A stretch of DNA of 64,000 bases from Inonotus obliquus (lineage: Eukaryota > Basidiomycota > Agaricomycetes > Hymenochaetales > Hymenochaetaceae), in contig JAJHTX010000001.1 in NCBI GenBank assembly GCA_032164295.1, forward strand, positions 2,294,001 to 2,358,000, in the 5' to 3' direction. A program made the translations under genes and the position numbers. Positions 56,801-64,000 of this stretch are shown in pieces. The notes below the pieces were generated by a model, which worked only from the letters and a program-made list of their open reading frames with translations, had not been told where the DNA came from and ran no database searches. The stretch's first letter is position 1. Each line of letters starts with the position of its first letter.

Positions 56801-57582
56801 CTTATGCTGTATCAACACACTGTGACCCTACATAATCCGGCTCCCCCTTCGGTCCTTCGGAACTTCGTTCGCATAGCTCTAGACGTCTATCCAAGCAACA
56901 GTATCATCATTGGTGTCTTTTTGGAGTCCGAGAAAGGCGAGAGCGTGTGGGGCCGAGTGAGGACATTGATGAGCGAAAACCATCCTGAAGCACTTCGGGA
57001 GAAGTCTGTAGCAAGACGACTTATCGAAGTCTGGATTGCACAGTGGGAGAAAGGTCGATGGTTGGGCGAGGTGGAGCGAGCGAGGACAGGCCTTGAAGTT
57101 GCCGTCACCTCCGATAGGTATGCTAGTTTTCACTGAGAGGATTGTTTTGTTGATACTGGTCCTATTCAGAACGAAAGGCAGCCCGATACTTTGGAAACTC
57201 TATGTCAAGCTTGAAATTGCAGCAGGCAACGTGAAGAGGGCGAAGGCGATGCTTTTCAGAGCTCTAAAGGAATGCCCGCTCGTTAAAGGTATCTTGGTAT
57301 GTTCAGCCTGATATACTCCAAACTGATGTCCGGAATATAGAACTTTATCTCCTGGCGTTCGAAGAGGATTTAAGAGGTGCTTATACCCGACGGGAATTAG
57401 TGGCACTCTCAGACACGATGGCTGAACGGGGCATTCGACTTCGACATTTTTGGGGAGAAGTATTGGAGGATTATGTACGAGAAAACCAAGAGAGAGGGAC
57501 CGAATCGGAAGCGAGCGAGGAGGAGTATGAAGACGAGCTTGAATATGAGAGCAGAGAGAGGAAGAGACTAATGCCTTATTAG
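53837..57582 (+). CDS. NRDE2: NRDE2 homologue (nuclear RNA decay/RNAi factor, HAT repeats)
   Basis: Nine exons: 53837-54287, 54335-54429, 54518-55217, 55272-55317, 55368-56117, 56173-56262, 56317-57117, 57170-57288, 57341-57582; joined 3294 nt, 1097 aa. The N terminus is Lys/Arg/Asp-rich, then the family block FYIDRKGDELNIRYGSLYSG ... YWHIA, the region that binds MTR4 in animals. The rest is a helical HAT/TPR-like array: ISVSILDRALSAHPTNTHSL, MYTEWLDWAIRNALDF, YVERGFALFQAQAE, CLIWLSYLGLHIPGLSSAL, YEKARKVYRVGLQSL and WKLYVKLEIAAGNVKRAK. Known NRDE2 proteins act in nuclear RNAi in worms, in RNA surveillance and splicing with MTREC (S. pombe Nrl1), and restrain exosome recruitment in humans. Confidence 0.93.
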
Positions 57583-58028
57583 TTAGAATAAATGCGTGAA
57601 TAAATGCGTTAATTTCGAGGCGTGGGAGAGATGTGTTTGTGCTCTTGACGTAAGACACATACTTACATATGGGCCAAACAGTGTGACAATCATCACCTAC
57701 CGCGTATACTCGGCTCGAGGCCACTGTTGCTCCAACCATAAGGCCACCCGCGTTCTTGCTCATCGTCGTTCTCGTTGTCCCCGTCGTCTCTCCGTCCTTT
57801 GGTTCCACTTCAACTTGGCGCGTATGCACCGCCTCCGTCTCTTTCTTATTCTCTAGCTCCACTCCCGTTTGCCTCCTGGTCTGCTTCCGACCCGCCTCCT
57901 ATTTCATCCTATACCCCTAATATATTGTCATTCTACTCTCATCTAGTGTTCAACTCAAATCAATTATCGGCATCCTCATCGTGTCACGTCAAGGGCTCTG
58001 CTGGCCTGCGCCCATTTCATTGACAGCG
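57583..58028. other. Intergenic region upstream of BYR4
   Basis: 446 bp. C/T-rich from about 57770, as in fungal core promoters. No exon called. Confidence 0.35.
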
Positions 58029-60650
58029 ATGATGGTCACAATTCCCGCTCCCACACGGGCTAGTGAAGAATGGGCTGACGCGGATTTTGACATACCTGAC
58101 GGAGCGGATATCACTCCCCCATCTACGAATGACTGGGATAAGGAGGATGATGAGGATTGGGATGTGGAGATGGACTTTGGTAAAACGGGAGGAGTCAAAG
58201 TGCTTCCTCCGAGTACGTCTGTTCGGAGCAGCCCTTTGGCCAAAGGTTCCGTTGTTGCGATTCGCCGTCCACCAAGTGCGGCTGTGGATGCCACCTCTCC
58301 GACAGATGGAGATGATGACGAAGGTATATCTACCATAAAGATATCTGAGCTTCCGGCTGCGTTCTCCAAGACCTCAGATGGTACTGGTTCATTCGTGGAT
58401 GACGATTTGGAGGCGGACTTCGCGCTTCCGTCCGGTCTCACTCGACTATCACTACAGCCATTGTCACTGCGTCACAGAGGCTCGAAAGCCTCTTTGGAGT
58501 GGGGTGATCACACCACTTCATCTGCTTCCTCATCGGACGCGTACTCTACGCTCGGTTTTCATCCGTCTAACAACTCTACAGTCATCTCATTGCCCGATAC
58601 CGATGTTGACTGTAATGTGGATGAAGAGACAGACTTGGATGGCTTGGTTATTCCCGTCGGCCTCTTTGAAAGCGATCAAGGACGTAAACATCTAACGAAA
58701 ATACTGGATCAGAAGAAGAAAATACCGAAGATTGAGGAACGCTCTAATGTGGCATCACCGGATCCTGAGGACGATTTCGAAATTGGTCTAGTTATTAACG
58801 GAGATGATGACCTTAGTCCGACAAAGTTGGCGCAAACGCAGGAGACGAAGCGCGGAGGCGTGGTCTCGTCGAGGAGTAACAGTTTGCCTGCTCGCACTCC
58901 GGCTGTGAGCCGCCCTCCGTCGCGATTAAAAGGTGATCGGCCAAAGACGCCAGCTGAAGGTCTATTGAGGCGTGCTCCGTCTCGCAGCGCGCTGTCGCCA
59001 CCGCTTCGACCTTCGTTGTCTAGGCGAACCCAAACCATCCAACCCTTATCCTCCCAACCTACCCAAGCTCCCTCATCGTTCGCCGCGTCTAAGCAAGGGC
59101 AAAGTAAGATTCGGAATCAGAAGTCCCATGGAGTGCTAAAGTCACCGCCGACGAACACCCGGAAGCTTAGTAGGAAGGCCTCGCTGTCCGCACTATTGGA
59201 GACAAGCAGCGCACAAGAGCTATCGTCTGCACCGGAATCAAGTATCCCACTACCATCTCCCAGTTATTCAGCTGCGACAGCAGCTTCTCGGGCAAGGATG
59301 CACGCAAATTCCATCAGTCGTTTGCATAGTGGAGCACATTTGCCTCCGTCGCGACCTTCAACTCCTTCGGACAATCCTACCGCATTGCGGCTTACCATGC
59401 CTACATCTCTCTCTCGTTTAAAGACACGACCTTCGATTTCTGGTATTTTCCCTCCCGCAACCCCTCCCGCACCGCCAACTCCGACCAGTATACTTCCGCC
59501 TCAACGTCCGCCCTCGAGAACTGCCACTTCTGCTTCTGCTCCGACGCGCCCCAAACCACATCGACGGCTAAAGCGCCGGGAATTCGGTGACGGAACAGAG
59601 TTGGATGCAATCGATGATTTACCCACGGACCGAGACAAGGAGGCGAAGTTCAAAGTCCAGCCAAAAGTCACACAAAATCGCATTCCCAGTACAGGCTCCA
59701 CAAAGACAGAGAAAGAGGCAACAAAGGGCACGCTTCGTAGGAAGAAGGAATTATCAGGTATAGTAGCTGATACTTTTTCGCGTCTGGTTCGAAGGCTCAT
59801 GTAATAATCAAATGTATAGAAAATGTGATGCAGCCCGCCACTTCGACACTTTCGTTAAGGCACAAGCAAAGTCGAATCGAAGGCTTATCCAAAAACGAGA
59901 ATCAACAGAAAAGAAAACCCGCAACGACACAGACGCGCAGAAAGCCAACTCTCATTAGGAATCTGGGAGGTGTGGGTGCTCCGAGAGGTAGGACGACAGC
60001 TAGACTCTGAACTTCTTCATCTAATGACTCTGACAGTCGTAGGCGAAATGCGCTGGAATCCCCAGACACTTCGGTGGGAAGGGAATGATCAAGCCTTACG
60101 CGACTTTGATTCGGCATCTGCCAGGCCAGCTTTAATCACTCATCTCACTGGATCATCTGTCACCGGCTCACCCGGGGGAAATGCTCCCGCTGCGCGAGTT
60201 GTCGGCAATATGGTTTTCGATCCAGTACGAATGTGCTGGTTATCGACACTTCCTCCGGAAGAAGAGGAGCCAGACGTGTTCGCGAATCTTGCGGACGATG
60301 AAGACGGCGAGTGGGAGAAGAAGGGTGGCACCATCCGGGCTCTGGTTGTTCGACCGAGTACCTCAACTGACGCAGGCTCTCATTCGGATTCGTCGCGGAG
60401 GACATGTAGCCCTGCTCCTAGTACTCGTTCACGGGCTCAATCAATAGCGCGTTCCGATAGTGATCACGGGTCACGAGCCTCTCTTGTGTTTGAGCTAGAG
60501 GATAACTTCGTTGAGCTCTGTCGAGCAGCCGAAGCGCGACATAAAGCTGAAATGAAAGGTTGGACACTAGGGCGTTGTGATTCGGTATTTGCTGAACCAG
60601 ATCGTTCATGTCTCTATGAGATTCGCGCTCTCGCGACTCGTCAGTATTGA
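58029..60650 (+). CDS. BYR4: Byr4/Bfa1-type GAP subunit of the septation/mitotic exit network
   Basis: Three exons: 58029-59757, 59820-59987, 60037-60650; joined 2511 nt, 836 aa. Start choice: adjacent ATGs at 58029 and 58032; an upstream non-ATG extension is ignored. The N terminus begins with the WADADFDIPDG motif, then acidic stretches. DFEIGLVINGDDDLSPTKL and the C-terminal blocks PTLIRNLGG, VVGEMRWNPQTLRWEGND and NMVFDPVRMCWLST are diagnostic of Byr4/Bfa1. The centre is Ser/Pro/Arg-rich and disordered with many possible kinase sites. With Cdc16/Bub2 it forms the two-part GAP for the Spg1/Tem1 GTPase at the spindle pole body, holding back septation until anaphase. Confidence 0.93.
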
Positions 60651-61127
60651 AGCACGCGAGCATGCTTCCTTTCTCCGGTTCTTAATTTCGTTCTCTTACT
60701 AGCATGACTCTGGTCTACGAACCCATCATGACTTTTCTTCAAGCTCTTCGTTTTTTGAGACGTTTAATTCTTGATAGTTTTGGTCACGGATCATCCAGCT
60801 GTATTGTATGCATGCGTTACACCACCACCTAATCTACATCCCCTCTCCGCTTTAATACCCTTCAGCATCATTTCATTGTCCATCGCTTTTTCTTCTATGA
60901 TTGCAGATTTCCTCATGATGAAAACCTATGCTGATTTCGTATGATCTGTCTTGTCGAGCTCTTAGTATAGAACTAATAAAAGATGTGGTCAAAGTCTCAT
61001 AAGACATAAAGAGTAACAGCGTGAAGTGTGTGATACAATACGGCTGAACAAAAAACAAAAAACAATAAGGATGGAGTTGGGCACATGGTGAAAAAATGCA
61101 GTGGGGATACTCGGTGACCGGGCGGAA
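60651..61127. other. Convergent 3' intergenic region
   Basis: 477 bp, AT-rich, between the stops of BYR4 and the Mpv17-family gene. Nothing recognised. Confidence 0.4.
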
Positions 61128-62151
61128 TCAATTGCTCTTGTTATCCTTGTCTTTATCCTCCTTGGCTTTCTTGGCCCTTTCCGCCTGAAGCCTTGCCTTC
61201 TTGACGCGTACGGTGAAGTATGACTGTGGGACGTGCAGCAAAACCCGCTGAGAAACATGATGAGATATGAGAAGGAATCAAAGACACTCACGCCAAGTGA
61301 GAATCCGACGAGATTGAAGAAGGGGACCCAGAGCTAAAAGAATCGGTCAGGATAATCAGCGGAAATGGAGAGATGGTTAAAGAAATCAGGAGGTATATAT
61401 ACTGACCTCCTGAGGGATAAACTTTTGAGCGATGACCATTGCAAGTGGCGACATGATCCATTGTAACTTTACAAATGATTTGCTTTCGTTAGCCGAGTGA
61501 TTTCAAGAGTTAGGAGGGGAATACTGGACGTACCCGGATGACTGACATGAAGCCGGACTTGACTGTACGGACGACATCGTCCACGCTCTTTGCGCCGTTG
61601 ACGACTGCCATAGAAGCAAGGTACACTGTTTAAATGTACACAGATTTGAGCAATGCGCTATAACTGCAACACAACTTGATCACTCACCAGCAGACTGAAC
61701 AGGCGCAACCAACAAATTATTCGCCAAAATCTGTGCAGCTTTCGCACGTGTACTCGTCCTTCCAGCAAAAACACGTTGCAAAAGTCCAACAAGGAAATGT
61801 CCCAGCGGGGCTGAAACCAAAAACCCATAAAGCGCCATTTTGAATGCTTTACTGTCGATTTTGGCTTGTGTTAGGAAATTGCGGATGTATGGATTGTTGA
61901 TCAGGGCTTTGGACGGCCGTTGAACGGGAGTTTTGGCGATGTGGGATGCGAGGACTTCTTGGATGAAGCATAGTGTTGCTGCAAGTCCATCGTGCAGAGC
62001 GGCCGCATCTCGTCAGTGCTATTGCTGCTGTTACTGCTGAGAGACACGTACCTGAAGTGATGGCTTTCGTACGCAAAGGATGCGTGGCAAGTTGTGAGAG
62101 GTAAGCCGCCAGCAGCGGGTTGGGTCCCTTCTTTGCTACCGTGGTACTCAT
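61128..62151 (-). CDS. Mpv17/PMP22-family membrane protein (peroxisomal type)
   Basis: Six exons: 62151-62052, 61978-61688, 61625-61534, 61466-61407, 61333-61292, 61247-61128; joined 705 nt, 234 aa. Opening YLSQLATHPLRTKAITS and ATLCFIQEVLASHIA are the first-helix signature. KIDSKAFKMALYGFLVSAPLGHFLVGLLQ, QILANNLLVAPVQSAVYLAS, the conserved LQWIMSPLAMVIAQKFIPQE and WVPFFNLVGFSLG follow, giving four helices. The C-terminal tail is short and Lys-rich (KKAKEDKDKDNKSN). The family includes peroxisomal PMP22 and mitochondrial Sym1/Mpv17, thought to form small-solute channels; the sequence seems nearer PMP22 but I would not insist on the organelle. An in-frame ATG at 62196 could extend it by 15 residues. 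Confidence 0.88.
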
Positions 62152-62439
62152 ATCTACCCCGCCGTTTGCGCTGACGTTGTTGTTGTTGAAGACCAAGAGA
62201 GTTATTATTTACGGCTATGTACGGTTAGCACGAAGCACGCTTAGGCCCTCCGAAACTCGGCTTGCTACTTCTGGAATTCTTCCGAGAGCCGATCATTTCG
62301 GCTCATTCCATGAAGCAGTACAAATATCTTCAAAATCAATAAATTGACGTCTAAACTATCTCTAGAGTAAGTATCGTAAGAATAAACAATGGATGCACTC
62401 CATCGAACAATAAGAGCCGACAGAAAACGCTGGATCCTT

Positions 62440-63875
62440 TTACTCCCCTTTCACCCTACGTGGAGAAATCAGCAAATTGTAACGATCATGACTATATTTT
62501 CGATCGAGGACGCACCATGCTTTGACGTAGTCTGCGAAAGAGACCATGCAGATTGTCTGCCAGATACCAAGACCAATACGGGGAGTCACTCCACGGTAAA
62601 GACCTTTAAGACCGTTCTCCTTGTAGATATACCCAAGCGTGTTGAAGATCGTCAGTTTCTCAGGACGTTTTCCCGTGGTATCTTTAACCATGGATTGCAT
62701 CTGGAAGAGAAGTATATTAATACAACTTCCTCGGAATATGAAATGCGACCGCACCTCGACACGAACGACCTCGATAGGTTGGTTCCAGGTCGCAAGGGCA
62801 CCTCCTATTGATGATGCCAAAATCTTATCAAGAGGCCCCAGCTTGTCTTTCTCATCCTTGCCACGAATTTTTCGGATCGTGCTCTCTGCCAAGCGAGCAA
62901 AGCCCATCCTTTGTATATCTGTGTCAAAAGTCAATCTTACTTGGACTGTGATGCGACATACCGTGAGCCCCAGTTCGTGCACTGCCGAACTGCTACCGCA
63001 TTAACGCCCTTATTGATACCTCGGATGCCTTCTCTACGATATATATCCCCAAATACAGCCCATGTCGATGGAGGTTTTACTCCCGTCGCCGCCTGCTTGT
63101 GCCGCGTGATCTCCACCGTTTTCATACATGTGCAGAAGCCTGTATTCAATCTGATCAGGCACAACCGCGAATCCCAGAAAGATTTGTGATTGACGTACCC
63201 ATAGTTGCATAGGCTTGTGCAATACCACCACCCATTCCCCCCAATAGACCGGCAGCTGCGGGATTTACACCAACGGCCGTGAAACCACTTTCGATCTCCG
63301 ACGCCGTGAATAATAATACACCGCCTTTCGTTGACGCCTCTATCCAAGCCTGGTTAAGTGGTCAGCGCCAAGCCCCGATACTTTCGGAGACCAAGTATGC
63401 ATACCCAAGGAATGAGACCCTGGTAAAACCCTGAGACGCCCCCACGACTCCAAACGGTCCGAAGCGCCTGTAACATTGACTGACTGCGGTTGGCAGCCAT
63501 CTGTGTCTTGACGACTTCCAAGGGCTGCCCAAAAGTCGTAACCTGCGATTTTGGAGCTTAATTGTGTTCTGATAAGATTTCGCCGGTAAAGGCATGCTTA
63601 CTTCCTGGAGAAGAAGACGTCAGTCAGAAACGCGCCAGTGTTACAGCAGAACTAAAAACTCACAAACTATCACGACCATTTGGCGTGATTTCAAACCATT
63701 AGATGACGAACGAATACACGAGAAACCAGCATTACCAAGTTCATTATCGCGCCTGAATGATGACCCCTTAGCGGTTCAAGGACGCGTCTCTAAAAAGTCT
63801 GTTGCTGTACTTACCGACGGCAATATTTGACCAATTGACGCCCTTCTGGCCCGGCTCTTTAGCTATGGGTGCCAT
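62440..63875 (-). CDS. YHM2: Mitochondrial citrate/oxoglutarate carrier Yhm2
   Basis: Ten exons: 63875-63815, 63752-63736, 63666-63664, 63604-63602, 63542-63405, 63349-63199, 63139-62962, 62908-62755, 62700-62516, 62455-62440; joined 906 nt, 301 aa. Family-specific sequence is very strong: [87 protein letters not shown] and [18 protein letters not shown]. These are the three carrier repeats with the altered PxE motifs of Yhm2. It exchanges citrate for oxoglutarate across the inner membrane and feeds cytosolic NADPH. Two consecutive 3-nt exons (Phe, then Glu) are proposed from the homologous FEVTT-type sequence; omitting the Phe exon also keeps frame, so that detail needs RNA evidence. Confidence 0.94.
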
Positions 63876-64000
63876 TGTTGTTAGTGTCGGCGCGAAAGGA
63901 AGAGACGACTTTGGAGGAGATGGGGGAGGTAGGAGTTAAGTGACAAGAACGGAGCAGTGGACGGGACACCGCTAAGTGAAGTTATTGGGGCAGATCAGTC

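Noticed and set aside
57200..57862. Reverse frame of 220 codons overlapping the NRDE2 3' end
   Set aside because: It covers NRDE2 exons and an intron and has no family resemblance.
1..64000. tRNA, rRNA, CRISPR, insertion sequence or retroelement
   Set aside because: No B-box-like GGTTCGANTCC in a cloverleaf context, no rRNA-like sequence, no regularly spaced repeats, and no reverse transcriptase, integrase or transposase motifs were seen by eye. A tRNAscan or repeat search would settle it.

Overview
The window is nuclear DNA of a filamentous basidiomycete fungus, most likely an Agaricomycete. Nearly every gene is cut by many short introns (about 45-70 nt, GT...AG, often with a CTAAC/CTGAC-like branch site). 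Genes are dense on both strands with many short divergent promoters, and the protein families are typically fungal (Byr4/Bfa1, Ssh4, Tvp23, Yhm2, BIM1-like/X325, DHA2 and ACS permeases). I cannot name genus or species. No rRNA, tRNA, CRISPR array, intact transposon or virus was seen. I joined exons by hand; where exon coordinates are listed, the joined lengths divide by three and read through with no internal stop.

Layout. 1-9.1 kb: edge-truncated single-pass membrane protein, PXA-domain protein, bZIP factor with a perfect CRE palindrome in its own promoter, a doubtful small multi-exon gene, and a G-patch/zinc-finger RNA protein. 9.2-24.3 kb: FANCM/Mph1 helicase, RBM26/27-like RNA-binding protein, BET double-bromodomain protein, WDR70, a small unknown protein and frataxin. 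25.1-30.3 kb: a compact copper locus: BIM1-like GPI protein, Ctr copper transporter, mitochondrial rhodanese, and a second BIM1-like protein. 30.5-43.1 kb: Vam7-type SNARE, a secreted/membrane protein, a 14-TM DHA2 transporter, AMPK gamma (Snf4), Ssh4 and Tvp23. 43.6-53.6 kb: MAP-kinase phosphatase, the m-AAA protease Afg3, a 19-exon ACS-family permease and Nip7. 53.8-64 kb: NRDE2, Byr4/Bfa1, a Mpv17/PMP22-family protein and the citrate carrier Yhm2.

Most of these are housekeeping genes. The functionally coherent block is the copper locus. The two BIM1-like proteins carry a signal peptide followed at once by a histidine (histidine-brace type) and a GPI-type tail. The Ctr protein keeps MxxxM and GxxxG. 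In Cryptococcus, Bim1 and Ctr1 act together in high-affinity copper uptake, so this block may be an acquisition cluster. The second theme is extreme micro-exons, inferred from frame and family conservation: 3+3 nt in YHM2, 4 nt in the ACS permease, 5 nt in the DHA2 transporter and 10 nt in TVP23.
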